Source of the DNA: Branchiostoma floridae | Lineage: Eukaryota; Chordata; Leptocardii; Amphioxiformes; Branchiostomatidae | Length of the DNA stretch: 64,000 bases | Reading direction: 5' to 3' | NCBI RefSeq assembly: GCF_000003815.2 | Contig: NC_049981.1 | Coordinates: 22,411,890-22,475,889, forward strand | Part shown: in pieces, positions 39,061 through 50,696 of the stretch | Layout of the letters: each line of letters opens with the position of its first letter | How positions within the stretch are numbered: position 1 is the stretch's first letter | Position numbers and translations under genes: made by a program | The notes under the pieces: generated by a model | Told to the model about the DNA's origin: nothing | Databases searched by the model: none | Seen by the model: only the letters and a program-made list of their open reading frames with translations

Positions 39061-39101
39061 GAAAATGTTCGTGGGCGGCCTGAGCTGGGAAACAACAGAG
39101 A
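39061..39101 (+). CDS. hnRNP A/B-D-like protein, exon 2 (start of RRM1)
   Basis: This 41-nt exon follows CCTCTGCAG and encodes KMFVGGLSWETTE, using one base from the split arginine codon. It ends in phase 1 before GTGAGT, a perfect donor. MFVGGL is the RNP2 motif, beta-strand 1 of the first RNA-recognition motif, and its Phe stacks on an RNA base in this family. The wording MFVGGLSWETTEKDL is shared with Drosophila Squid (LFVGGLSWETTEKEL), and vertebrate HNRNPAB has MFVGGLSWDTSKKDL. The exon is very short and follows a 28-kb intron, so recognition probably depends on flanking enhancers. Confidence 0.95.
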
Positions 39102-39285
39102 GTGAGTACCCACTTTCCTTCTCTCACATATTGGCCATCTCTTCATGTAATAGGTAGCATGGCTACCATCCGGTTAGTAGTTCACTTCTATATTCAATTC
39201 TGCTACCTGTCTGGGGAATCTTTTGGTGGTGACGTAAGTTTAAGAATTAAGGAATTGGTTCTCGAGCACTCGTCTGATGACAACA

Positions 39286-39466
39286 GGCCCATTTCTTAGT
39301 TCGCCCATGTGTAGGGACCAATCAGCACCCTCATCCAAAATTTGGACGATTCCAGACATTAGAGATGTCAAGGTTCCCAGACAGAGTAGCATAGAAGCGA
39401 CAGTGTATAGTGTATGATAGAAGCGACTATATATAGTGTATAATAAACGTCTGAGCGAACTAATAT
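39286..39466. repeat. Small inverted/tandem repeat block in intron 2
   Basis: TTAGTTCGC near 39297 and its complement GCGAACTAA near 39454 bracket about 170 bp. Inside, TAGAAGCGACAGTGTATAGT and TAGAAGCGACTATATATAGT are tandem copies (about 39390-39445). The bracket could be short terminal inverted repeats of a degraded MITE, but no target duplication is evident. Confidence 0.4.
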
Positions 39467-41107
39467 CCGGATGGTACATAGGCTATGTAATAGGCCTGTG
39501 CACAGATAACAGCGAAATGCATTGAGGGTCATATGTCAAAGTTCAGGGCACGTGACGCATAGGCAAAATGTCATGACCATCAAGCTTGGTCTAGACAAGA
39601 ACTGTACATATTGAGGACATCACCTGACATATTATTACCCAGAATGCATCTTCCTGTGCATGGACAGTAAATATCGTGAGCAGACTTATACAGTTCTAAC
39701 ATGTTATGTGTGTTTTGCATTATTTGAAGTGATGAATTGATAAAGTCATGGGTCATACATGTTTTGGATGATCAACAGTTGTTCAGTGATGTACACCAGT
39801 GGATGCAGACCTAAAGGAACTACCAAAGTTTACGACATTTCCTGATTTGAGAGATAATATGGGCAGAAGTGATCTATATAAAAACACTGGCATTTGTTTC
39901 AGTGCATCCTAATCAAAAGAAGAAATGAGACCAAAAAATTGTCTTCAGACCTTAGCAAGTTTGAAATCTCGTGTTAAAAAGTTTCTCAAAATTTGAGGGA
40001 TAGCATGAACAGGACTTATCCATATAAACGAAAGAATAAATTACAGAAAACTGATCTAAACAGTCAGAAGTATAGTGGCTTACACGCAGTGCCTTGTAGT
40101 CAAGCCAACAGACTAGCGGTGCTCTGGATGGGAGAATGGGATTTTCAGATTGATTGGTGCCGTGTGGACCCGTGATTAGAGCAGGTAACTTTGTTGCTCC
40201 CTCCAAAAAAAGGTCTCCCAACAGTCTTGATTAGATTGAGCGCTGATCAATACTGTCGGTTAATCACAGGCCCGCCACAAGGGGAATCAGGCCAGCGGAA
40301 TTTCATTCCAGTCGGATCAATTGCTTTGGCCCGGTACCTTAGACGACACTGTTATCCTCTTGAAGAAAAGTGTGGCCCTGCTTGAAAGAGGGTCCCTCCT
40401 TGTGATTAAAGTGAAGACGGATCGCAGTGGCTTTCCGTGTACAATTACGCTACCTTCTCCCCTTAGTGGGATTAGCCGCAGCTGTGATCAAGTTGAACCG
40501 TAGTTCGCAGGATGGAACGGCCCATCCGGCAGGAAATGCCCAGATTCTTCCATAGTAATTACTTCTGAGGTACTGAAAATCATTTTAAGTTGGCGGAGAC
40601 TCCATTTTGCAGTAGGAGGGTATACAGTATTGAGACAGAGGATGCGTTTGTGGTTTGACGCCCTGCAATGAAAACTCCAAACACAAAACCACAGCATGCA
40701 TTTCTCAAGTTTAACCATTACTCTAAGCCATATCAGTAGCCACAGATTCAATGGTTAGTAAACAATCAATCAGCTTGTAGTTTAAACTAAAGCCTGATCA
40801 CCGATAAAACCTGGCAATATAATTTCTGCATTTCTGCTAGACCTAAATCTGTGGTGATAGAATTGGATCCAGCAGTTTGATTTGATAGGATGAACTCGTT
40901 TGCCAGTAATTGAATCAGTTGCCTCATGTCAAATGGCTAGTGGCAGATTTGCTGTACATTAGAATGTCGTCTTAAATAAGCCGCTGTATTGAAAAGAAAA
41001 TTAAAATTGTTTTTGGAGAAGATAAGAAAGTCAAGTCAAGTCAAATTTTGGTCATTTGACCCTTAAAATAGTGCTGAATTATGTGTCATCTTGTCGCATA
41101 TTTGTTA

Positions 41108-41355
41108 AGGTGTTTGGGCGAGAACCCAGAGGTTCTGGGTTCCAATTCCTAGACATGCCACCAACGTTGTGCCCTTAGGAAGGACACTTTATACGACTTT
41201 CCTCATCCCACCTTATAGGTGTAAACATAGGTACCCCACTTTGGTTGGGAAGGTATAGGGCAGTAGAAGGAGGATTGGCTTTCCAAGTGGATAACATCCC
41301 ACTGACCTAATGCCTACCGCCTCAAAAAGGCTATGCACTACCTTTACCTTTAACC
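41108..41355 (+). mobile_element. SINE (tRNA-related head, ACCTTT tail), copy 1
   Basis: The head contains a B-box-like GGGTTCCAATTCC near 41137. The body follows (GTGCCCTTAGGAAGGACACT, then CGACTTTCCTCA, GGTGTAAACATAGGTACC and GGGCAGTAGAAGGAG). The 3' tail is CTACCTTTACCTTTAACC. The body matches the copy at 60580-60790. The A box is degenerate. From memory the body is similar to abundant lancelet SINEs. The tail ends 46 nt before exon 3 of the hnRNP gene, so the element sits next to its branch point and polypyrimidine tract. Confidence 0.75.
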
Positions 41356-41401
41356 TCACTATGTTGAAGAAATGTCTGATCTGGTGTCTTGTGTTTTACA
41401 G

Positions 41402-41529
41402 AGGACCTGAAGGACTACTTTGCACAGTATGGTGATATCGAGGACTGCACGATCAAGATCGACCCCGTCACGGGAAGGTCACGCGGCTTCGGTTTCATCC
41501 TCTTCTCGGCGGCGGAGAGTGTGGAAAAG
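41402..41529 (+). CDS. hnRNP A/B-D-like protein, exon 3 (RRM1 core)
   Basis: The acceptor GTTTTACAG precedes this 128-nt exon, which completes the lysine codon split with exon 2. It encodes [34 protein letters not shown] and FSAAESVEK, then GTGGGT as donor. RGFGFILF carries RNP1, beta-strand 3, with the two aromatic residues that stack on RNA bases. The exon ends in phase 0 at SVEK, the same place as in vertebrate HNRNPD (SVDK before VMDQK), from memory of that gene. The protein wording is closest to HNRNPAB ([28 protein letters not shown]). The next coding exon is not visible. Confidence 0.95.
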
Positions 41530-41849
41530 GTGGGTGTGTCCCTTTTAGTCTCCTGTAGTTCTCGTAGATAGGTTCTACAGTCAATCATCTGTGTGTGACA
41601 ACACAAGGATTGAAAAAGTGAAGTATAAGGTATTAGATGTGAAGACAAGTACAGATAGCTAAACTGCGTTGGCTGGGGAACATTGTTCGATTGTCAAGGA
41701 AAAGGAATTGTCTGTTTCAGGAAGACGGGTGAACTTGCCATTATCACTCTATATTAACATACAATGTCCCAATCCCTTGCAGAGTTGTTGGAAAAACACT
41801 GATTATCTAACCACGACATTACAAAGCATATATAGGTCTTCCATGTAAC

Positions 41850-42134
41850 TGGTGCAATGGCCTAGTGGTTAGAGTGTTCGCCTTGCATTCGGTAGGTCGT
41901 GAGTTCGATCCCCGGCCGAGTCATACCAAAGACTTTAAAAATGGTACATGCTGCTTTCTCTGCTTAGCACTCAGCACTAATGAGGAAGAGTATGGAAGTT
42001 AAACACACATCACTACCAGCGGACCAGCCCCCTGCTGTAGTGACTTGCACATGTGTGGCCCAAGGGCTACAGAAATGGAGATGGGCGCCACCCCTACGCA
42101 TCTGTTTCTGATGTACGGGCAACTTTAACTTTAA
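41850..42134 (+). mobile_element. tRNA-derived SINE, second family
   Basis: A good A box TGGCCTAGTGG (41858-41868) and an exact B box GTTCGATCCC (41903-41912) are spaced as in a tRNA gene. Between and after them the sequence cannot fold as a complete tRNA. The body continues for about 200 bp, and the tail is ACTTTAACTTTAA. This is the layout of a tRNA-derived SINE transcribed by RNA polymerase III. The body differs from the SINE at 41108. It lies about 320 bp downstream of exon 3 in the hnRNP gene, same strand. Confidence 0.85.
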
Positions 42135-42918
42135 TGTACTACTAGAGATGTTGACAAGCTGCATGGTAGTACCCTTTGCCTGGGGAACCAAATTACGGCA
42201 GATCCGTTGCCGTGACTACCGCCAGTTTGGCAGGCAGGTATGGCGAGCGGTGCTAGTTCGGAGAGACAGTGGAGGGTTCTGGATGTGACAGGAGACTAAT
42301 GGAGGGGTAGTCAAGCGTTGCAAGGTCATCAATTACTGAGCAGACTTCGCACAAAAAGCAGCTAAAAGTCTCAGTTCTAGGGCTATCAGCTTTACCAAAG
42401 AGATGGCCATTAGAGATACACATGGACAGGGCTTGGCAGTGGCTGTGGCGAGGAAGAAGGAAGATGTGTGAAAGTATACAAGCTGCAAAACACATTGATT
42501 ATTGTTAGAATCCGTCAGGGGCATGATGGTTAACACGATTTAGTTTTCACCCAGCTACGTGTACCTAAGATTGTGTCTGGGGCGGTCTAGATAGTGATGT
42601 TCACTGTACGCTGATAAAACGTGGGTATAGTCAGTTATCCTGCCAATTCTGGCTCTGCTTCTCTGGTCACTTACCTGCAGAATACTAAATAGTACCAGTT
42701 AATAGAGAAACAACTGACATTTGAACATTTGCCCAAATGTATATTTTGTTGCTCAGAGTTTGGCTTCAAGTTGAGTATGTCCGATCAGGGGCTAGACTTC
42801 TGTTACACTGTCTCTGACATCTGTTTGGATCCAATAATTATGCAGCACTATTTTTATTCATTCAAAATTCGTTCGAAGAGCCACTCAAATGTTTTTGGGG
42901 TACTGGACTGAATTGTCA

Positions 42919-43228
42919 TTACAGATGTTTGTTCACCTTTGACTTGAATAAGTTCAAGGTTGTACCTCTCAGGGAAGCAATCACAAGAAAGCTTGTTCCA
43001 TAACGATGAAGTTCTAGAGAAGAAGCTTTCAGCGTGAAGCTTCCTCCTGAGAGGTGGATTATGGAGGAAGAAAGGAAGAAGGATGATGGCTTGGGAACCA
43101 AACATTTCAACAGGGGAAATTCCAGACTGTTGAATTGACCATGGGTGAATCAGAGGTAGAGTACGACAGATTTCAGGTTCAAATTTGTATGCATACTTGA
43201 AACTTTGTGGATAGAAAATGATGCTCAT
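42919..43228 (-). pseudogene. LINE reverse-transcriptase C-terminal remnant
   Basis: On the minus strand one frame reads RRKLHAESFFSRTSSLWNKL and CDCFPERYNL. A neighbouring frame then continues LNLFKSKVNKHL. The order FFxRTxxLWNxL, a short gap, then LxxFKxxVNxxL is the usual tail of the reverse-transcriptase region in CR1/L2/Jockey-type non-LTR retrotransposons. A frameshift near 42960 separates the two parts and no upstream catalytic motif is visible. It is a dead 5'-truncated copy, inserted antisense in the hnRNP intron. A related fragment is at 44755. Confidence 0.65.
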
Positions 43229-43489
43229 CAGTTTTGCATAGGCACCAGCCCAGTTGCTTAGGTAGGACTTTTAGAAGATCAGAGGCCTACACCAACAATG
43301 CTCACTGTTAGTAAATATTCTGTCTTGTGTCCATAACAAGGTTCATTTCAGCAGGTGAATTTGTCGGGATAGATAAGATGAAAGCTGGGGTGATTTCCCT
43401 TGGTAATTAATCCATCAAATCCTGCTTTCCTTTCCACAAGAATGAGACCAGTGAGATGGGAGTCGGAGATAGAGGGCCGCAGTGGCAGT

Positions 43490-44240
43490 AGGTTCATTGG
43501 TGTGTTCTCCGTCGCACGTTATCTAACGTGTTCAGGCAGAGATAGATGCGGAGATTGCAGGAACGCCCCCAGGCTAGGGTATACCGTAGGTTTCGAGAAT
43601 ACTCCTGGAGAAAGGTACAAACCACACAAATCTTCCACATTAAACAGCCAGACTGTCTGCAGGAAGAGTAACTTATGATACTGCCCACTCTGGTGATAAA
43701 TCTTCAGTTGTGCCTGGCCGGTGGAAGAACTCTCGTGTCTTTTGATGTCATGAGGAAAATGCATCTTACTTTGGAGGAACAGGTCCAAGAGAGCGGCCGT
43801 TAGAAGGTTGCGTGCTCGGTGATGGCGACCTTCCTAGCCTAATGACCTGTTGTAAATGTGTGGGCTCATGGGAGATGTGTGGACATGGGTCTCTGGCAAA
43901 TACGCAGAAAATGAATGATAAGACAGCAGGGCGGCGGCGGGGCGAGGTATTGGGCGCAATAAAAGTTAACATACGAAGGAGGTGCTCTGAAGGGCAAACA
44001 GGCCAAAAGAAATTACGACGGTAACGCGGAGGAGCGATCCGTATAGCGGGTGTATGCGGATGATTTATGGCGCCCGCACGGCACGGCAAAGCGGAAAAGT
44101 TCTTCTTTACGCCCGCGTGTCTTCCGGGTTAATGGCGGCAGTTTTGTAGCCCTCTCATTGGGAGTTATATTCATCCTGCATGCGCAAATGGAGGGAAATC
44201 ACCTGTGTGCCGGTGTAAACCTCCCGGAATACTCCTGGAA
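43490..44240. promoter_or_regulatory. CpG-retaining block in intron 3
   Basis: CpG is well retained through about 750 bp (for example AGGGCGGCGGCGGGGCGAGG near 43929 and GGAGCGATCCG near 44031). Several short open frames appear on both strands but none carries a recognisable domain or good splice sites. It could be an intronic regulatory island or hide an unrecognised exon. I favour the former. Confidence 0.2.
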
Positions 44241-44326
44241 TGATATCACAATTTACACTGTAAAGGAATAAACCAGTTTTATTTCCGACTCTTAATGGTT
44301 GCCTCAAAGTGAAAATCAGAAGATGT

Positions 44327-44342
44327 ATGGAGGGGGGGGGGG
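44327..44342. repeat. Poly-G tract
   Basis: About 12 consecutive G after GGAG, in intron 3. Simple sequence only. Confidence 0.9.
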
Positions 44343-44664
44343 TCTATCAGGATGATGCCTGTTGTTGTGATTGCTACAGTCCCGCTGTAGTTATCGGGAA
44401 AGGATTAACAAGGGTGCTATGAAAATGAGATCCTCAGGACGGTATTGCTTCCCTAATGGATGCGGATGGCTTAGGGCAGTAGCGGGCAGGAGAGCCGAGG
44501 CTGTAAGTAATAGTCCCAGAGTTCTTCATCACGGATGAGAAATGTCACCGTCCGGGAAGAGGAATGGTGCCAGGATCGGATCTGTTGCCAGATGAACGCT
44601 GCTGACCTCCTGCACTAGTGTGGGTTGTGCCGAATTCTGGGAAATGTGCTACAACAATATTTCA

Positions 44665-45020
44665 GAGAATTCTACATGCAGTCGGTGAATGGCACAAATT
44701 TTTTATCATGAATTGATGAATTCTGGGGACACTGTTAGATCTATGCATTGATCATTCTTTCCTAGAACTACATTGTAATGGAACAAGCTTCCACGAAATT
44801 GCTTCCCTGTGGGGTACAAATGCTACAACCTAAAAAATTTTAAAACAAGGGTAAACGAATATCTGTATTCAGAATCCAGTACTGTAACCCAAAACGCAAA
44901 AGTGGCTCCATGAGCCTTGTTTTATAGTTAACTTCAAGTAAATCAGAAAATTTATAAAGATTGAAATGTGCAAAAACAATCTTGGAGAATTCTACCATGA
45001 AGTCGGTGAATGGCACAAAA
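44665..45020. repeat. Direct repeats of about 34 bp flanking a LINE fragment
   Basis: GAGAATTCTACATGCAGTCG followed by GTGAATGGCACAAA (44665-44699) recurs as GAGAATTCTACCATGAAGTC followed by GGTGAATGGCACAAA (44985-45020). The LINE tail at 44755-44865 lies between them. The arrangement may reflect a tandem duplication of the retrotransposon's end. It is too long for an ordinary target-site duplication. Confidence 0.8.
44755..44865 (+). pseudogene. LINE reverse-transcriptase C-terminal remnant
   Basis: On the plus strand the reading is FFPRTTL, a stop codon, WNKLPRNCFPVGYKCYN, then LKNFKTRVNEYL. This is the same tail layout as the minus-strand copy at 42919 (WNKLxxxCFP, then LxxFKxxVNxxL), so both belong to one family or close ones. 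It is a short, inactive fragment. Confidence 0.7.
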
Positions 45021-47256
45021 TTGTCAACACTTAAAGATATGATCGGGTTAATTTTCCCATTAAATGTCATCTTCCAGATGATTTGAGGGTGTAAAATGTT
45101 CTAGTCCAAGCCACCTGATGCAGTGACCTACATTTCAGGTTGGATTATTACAGGTAACGCAAGGCATCATAGTTTCCTTCTTAGGATCTAAATTGCTTGT
45201 AATCTGCACTATCTAAAATGCAGTGTCCACAAATTCATTCCCCAGGGGTACATTTTTGGTTTTACCTTATGGAGCCGGCCCAAGAAAGACAAAGATAAAA
45301 TTGGCTATGTAGCGAGAATTGAATCGCTTCTTTGTTTTTTCAGAAAACTTGCCTTGTGGGCATTGAATCCCATGCAACCTAGAAGCTGTTTTCAGGATAT
45401 TTAACAATATGTAGGTCATAGGTCACATGACTTTCGCAGGTGGTAGTTGTTTTTCTCCTGCTAAAACCTAGAGTATGTCCCTCCCCCCCAGAAAAAACTA
45501 CCCAGCCAGATACCACAAATAAAGATGGAATGAATTGGGTTAAATAGAAAGCAGCTGACATTATCTTCTGACTCAGTGCTATTTTCATTACTTTTAAATG
45601 GCACATCTGGGCCATATCTTGTCAATATATAGCCTGAATTCGGAGGCGATAAGGTGACTTAATACGAACCAGCCATCTTTCAGCCTGCTGTAGTAATTGT
45701 GCCTTATATTGCCCTGTTATGAAAGTTCTGGAGGCAATATTTCACAAGAAATCCACTCCATTACTGCTTACTCTCCACCCTTCCTTATTAACTATTCAAT
45801 CATACTTTCATTGTCACGGTAATCCGTAGCCCCAATAATCCACTTTCTGTTAGTAACACCTCGTAATGCACCTTGAAAATGTTTCAAATTATTCCTCCAG
45901 TCACATCTTTATCAGATTTATGGCCTGAAGAGCTTCGCTACAAGCTTGAGGGCTTTTGAGAAATCCGTCAAGCCACTTTGGAGTAGCTTTGCAACAGAAA
46001 GTAATACTTTGATAATGCTGTCTGCATCCATTCACCAACCAAGATAGTGTCCAGTTTTGTTCAATGGGGACAGTGAGACACCAATAATGACACAGATAAG
46101 GTAGAGAACACACATCATATTGCCATTGTAAATGTATGAATTTCATAACTGCTGTATTTTTTATTCATTTTGAATCAGTTACGATGGACTTAAGTTTTTC
46201 TGGAGAGTATAGCATTCCTCCTGCAAGATATAGTCTTACTTCAAGCAGCTGTGTCTTCAATTTGTTTTTGAGCATCCTTCTTTGGGATTTTCTGTTGTCA
46301 GGCTTATTGTAACACTGCTCCAGAGAGAATTTCAGATGTCCATATTTTACCAGATCGATCTGACTGTAGCAGGTTACTTAGTTAGTATCCCGCGATGGCC
46401 TTTCCATCATCAGGCAGATCTGTAAATCAGGACTGTGCCTCTCTAGCCCCCCGGCAGCTTAGATCTACCATCCTGTTAGGCCATGTTAGGGAGGCCAGCA
46501 ACCTCAGAGGGCTGGCTTGTCAAGTGTACAGAAGTTGATAGGACTGGCAATTTTGACAGCAAGGGTTAAGGTCATATAGCAAGAGAAGTCATAGTCAGAG
46601 TTAGATGTATGACTTTCGTTTTGTTACCACTATACCAGTTCATCTTCTATTTTCTTCTGTTTCCCCCTAATTGCACTGATGCAGGCATGCTCACAGTCAT
46701 TCCTGGTAATGAGGGACAAATGTATCTATTTAGCACAAAATTAAAGTTTGACATTGAAAGACTAGTGGCATATTGCATTTCAGTTTCCTTTGTTCAACTG
46801 TATTACAATATGTCTCACTAGAGTTTTGGCCAGCCTTAAAAAAAACAAGAACTACTAACCCAAATTTTTAAAGGACTAAAACGGGAAACACAACATTTTT
46901 TTCCTGGGCCTAACTGCACTACATGCATTTCTCTTGATTCTTGGTCTGCCCCCTTCCGAGTCATTAGATTTGTGACGGAAGCGAAATGGATTGAGACGGC
47001 GAGATCACTGCACATTCAGCTCGGCAGGACCTGTCTCCGAACCAATCAGCCACACAAAGCCGGTGGTAATGACTTCTGTAGGAGTGATGCTACGAAAACG
47101 CAGGGTGGATAATGCACCTGTCCGTTTTGATTGACTCTTGATTATTTTGTCTAAGTGAAATGTCTAAATCTTCCCCGTTGTGGAAGTCCCAATCCTCTAA
47201 GCGAGAAATTTCCTGGGCGCTTCGGTAGAATTGGTTCATGCGCACTGACAATGTTG

Positions 47257-47285
47257 CAGGGCTCGAAATCCTTTTTTCTTTAAAC
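47257..47285 (+). mobile_element. Single end of a CAGGGCTCGAAAT element
   Basis: CAGGGCTCGAAATCCTTTTTTC matches the left end of the MITE at 27936 (CAGGGCTCGAAATACTTTTT). No clear right end CGAGCCCTG is found downstream, so the copy is truncated or its other end has decayed. Confidence 0.6.
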
Positions 47286-47599
47286 AGATACACCTAACAG
47301 AAAAACTTATTAGTTAAAAAAATTTGGAGCAGAACGTAGGCTTTCTAATCTTTTTTTCTGACACAAATGCAGTATGCTACAGTAGGATTATACAATAGTA
47401 ACTTGACGTAACTCTATGCAAATATCTAGCGGCACTGGTGCACCAACGGAAAGAAATGAGGTGAGCAGCTCCAATGTGTATTTCCACCCCCATGTTAATA
47501 TGTCGGTGGCCCTCAGACAGCAACACTTGTTTGACAAACCTTTTTTGCGCTGATGGAGTTTAGCTTTACTGGTCCACTGGGAGTGTAACTGCTCCTAGC

Positions 47600-47960
47600 A
47601 GTGTGAAGATTTGTGCGGCCCAGGTCTAGCTGACCCGGCGTAATGGCACCCATAGCACCGGCGCCGGGCTGGATCCCGCGGTGAGGCCCGTAACGACCGC
47701 CTTGGGTCCGCCGCACACGAAGAGCCTTGTAACACCTGCGTGCACCCGGGGGGAGCCTTTGCCCACGTTATAAATACAAAATTAGATGTGACTTACTGCA
47801 CGGGAGGTGGCAAATGGTGGGGAAAATGAACAGTTTGTCACGCGTGGGAATTTCCTCAGGGAGTCGGTCGCCTGGAGATTTTGCGACGACGCAGAATTAA
47901 AATTTCGCATCTTGGGGAGTAGGGAGACTGTCAGAATAATCCTGTGCCGATCATTGGGAG
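47600..47960. promoter_or_regulatory. CpG-rich intronic island
   Basis: High local CpG (for example CACCGGCGCCGGGCTGG near 47656 and CCCGTAACGACCGCC near 47687) contrasts with the AT-rich flanks. No domain-bearing frame is present. It is a candidate internal promoter or enhancer of the hnRNP gene. Nothing in the sequence fixes the function. Confidence 0.25.
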
Positions 47961-49889
47961 AAGCAACTTCCTGTCGTGAAGAATTGTTACCATGACTTGA
48001 TTGTCCTGCATTCAATCCTAGGTAATAAAAATTGAATCGTCATATCCTTTTCCAACAAGGACAATTTTCACACTTCAAGGTTATTCTACAGGTGTAATCG
48101 TTTGATGAAGTTGAAATGTATTTCCATGAGACTCCGATGTATCTTTAAAACGTGTCCCTCCAACCAGAATTCTGTGTCAAGCAATGCACAAAATTTATTT
48201 GGCCCTCACAGAAATCTAATCAGCAGCTATATTGTATGTTGACAAGTCGGAGATAGTTGGCATTGAGAGCCATAATTTCTACCTTATCAGGAGCGAATCT
48301 GGGCTGGAAGAGTCCACTTTTCCTGGAAAGGGGTGTGTAATCCCTCATTACTCATTGATTAGATGGAGAGGAAAAATCATTACGTATTGATTTGGCCCAG
48401 TCCAAGCATGTTGCATCTCACACCAAAGGATCAGCATTATCCCAGCTTTATTAAGGACGGATCGAAGCAGCCGACTCGTGGCATTTACCTCCTACATTTT
48501 CGCATTGATTACTTCGGTGCCACCCTGCTTTCATTAGCGGTGGTGGCTGTTGATCTCTTTGGTTGGGATCTAGTACACAACCCATCTACTCCAGAATCAG
48601 GAAGTGGGTATCGATCTGGTTAGAAAGTCCTGTTTGGGAGCACTTTTTTTGGCAGCCATGTTTTGTCCAAATATTACATCCTGTTTATACAGTAGTTAGG
48701 CGCTGTTTCAGGTATGGTTAAAAACTACAGGTGTGGTTGATGGTATAACAACAGCAGCTGGGAGTGTCATCATGTAAACACACTGGATACACCTTTTTAA
48801 AATGCCTCTGGTCCCAACAAGGGAGTTGTACTGTAAGTCGTGAAATATTCCCGGTGGTTTTCGTTGTGAGCTCCAATCATATGCTTTGTCTTGCATTGTT
48901 TTCTTTTTCCACCACTAACACCTGCTCCCCCTAATCTTACTGAAAAATTAATTCCCTTCAAACTGATAAATGAAACTTATCATATGTACATCTTATTTCT
49001 GACTCCATCATTATTATGAAAGAACTCGAAAGACCAGATGAAGTTGACAGTTTTATCTTTAGTCAATTTTACCCAGATTGACAGAAATGCTCATTTTTCA
49101 GCTGGTACTAGGTGTATGGTATAAGTAAAAGAAATGAAGCCAATATGATATAAAACAGCCAAAGAAATTAACATTACATTTCTGTTAGGTTTAGAGTGTC
49201 ACTAATGTGTGTGTTTGAACGATTTACAATAAAGTGATTTTAAGTTCAAAGCATTCTTAGTTTCTGGGTAGGACTAGAATGGAGGTGTTTGTGGCATTCT
49301 GAAATCACAATTCGAAGTAACACTGTGAGATCTAACTGCCAGTATGAAACCGCTGTAAATATTTCAGGATGTACAGTATAATGATCGGTGCCAAGTGGAT
49401 GTTCACCATGCGTACGTCATCCAAGAATCTGGCCAAGTGTAGCAACAACATCTGTTCAACAGCATTACCAAAGTCTTCATCATAGCATCCTGGCAGTTCC
49501 CCGAGCACTATTTATTATCAGGATGTTGGCAGGAACACCAGTTTGTCAAATAAAATATTCAGGGAGAATTTGTCATCATCTCCTTTGGAGTCAGGCTTGT
49601 CATTGGCAGTAACGTTCCTTGGGAAATAGTGAAATGTTTAACACAACAGTGGCGCGTTATCCTGCTGTTTTTTTTATACAACAATTGTGTACTCAAGGAA
49701 TTTAGCCACAGCGCTTTTGAGTATTTTGATGAAAGGAGGCTTCTTGGTGGTATCGAAGCTGCACAGTTCGGAGGTGGAACTAAGCCCAACTTTGCAGATG
49801 GAATCTCATGAATCATGCCTTCAGAGTGCCTTCTCCTCTGAAGGTCAGCATCAGCACCAAGGTGAGGCAGATTGATAGCACCTTCATCC

Positions 49890-50200
49890 CTCCAAAATTC
49901 TCCCTGCCCTTCCGCGCCACTCTCTGCTGGGATTATGAATCTCCGATCTGAATGCTCGGGAGCCGAGAGCTCTTACAGGCAGAGGCAAATCCCTGGCAAT
50001 CCATCACAGCAGCGTCGGTTAGACTGCAGATCTGGGCGCGCCCGATCTCCCCCGCGCGTGCAGACATCCCCGCAATTGCCTGCGCCACCACCTTCTAAAT
50101 GGAAGAAGATTATGGAGACGTCAGCCGTCACCATTTGTCAGCGGCGGTCCTGAGGCTGGGGGTGCCATCCAGACAGCGCCGCACCCCGTCATTAAGAGCG
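49890..50200. promoter_or_regulatory. CpG-rich block just before the first large gap
   Basis: CpG-rich sequence (for example GGGCGCGCCCGATCTCCCCC near 50033 and CAGCGGCGGTCC near 50138) lies 200-500 bp upstream of the N run at 50423. I see no RRM-coding stretch in it. A (GA)n tract follows at about 50297-50313. Confidence 0.2.
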
Positions 50201-50422
50201 GTTTGTGGAAGTGCCGTGATCCAGTGGTTCAGGCAGGGTTTTAGTGGATGATACATGAACGTTCCGCAGTCGAGGGCTTTGATTTGAAGGACTGGGGAGA
50301 GAGAGAGAGAGAAGTGTTGTTGAGAGTGAAAGTATTGGAGATGTCTTTGCAGTTGCCAAGTCGAACAAAATGTAGCCATCTCTCTGAGGGTTCTTTTCTG
50401 TCAATAAATCATGATTTAAAGA

Positions 50423-50696
50423 NNNNNNNNNNNNNNNNNNNNNNNNNNNNNNNNNNNNNNNNNNNNNNNNNNNNNNNNNNNNNNNNNNNNNNNNNNNNNN
50501 NNNNNNNNNNNNNNNNNNNNNNNNNNNNNNNNNNNNNNNNNNNNNNNNNNNNNNNNNNNNNNNNNNNNNNNNNNNNNNNNNNNNNNNNNNNNNNNNNNNN
50601 NNNNNNNNNNNNNNNNNNNNNNNNNNNNNNNNNNNNNNNNNNNNNNNNNNNNNNNNNNNNNNNNNNNNNNNNNNNNNNNNNNNNNNNNNNNNNNNN
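50423..50696. other. Assembly gap (274 N), probable site of a missing hnRNP exon
   Basis: The run of N lies in the intron interval where the end of RRM1 and RRM2 must be encoded. Neither flank shows a partial RRM exon, so an exon could lie wholly inside. The vertebrate exon that follows SVDK is, from memory, about 160 nt and would fit. Confidence 0.6.

Noticed and set aside
41850-41925. Possible tRNA gene from matching A and B boxes
   Set aside because: No acceptor stem closes around the boxes, and a SINE body with an ACTTTA tail follows.
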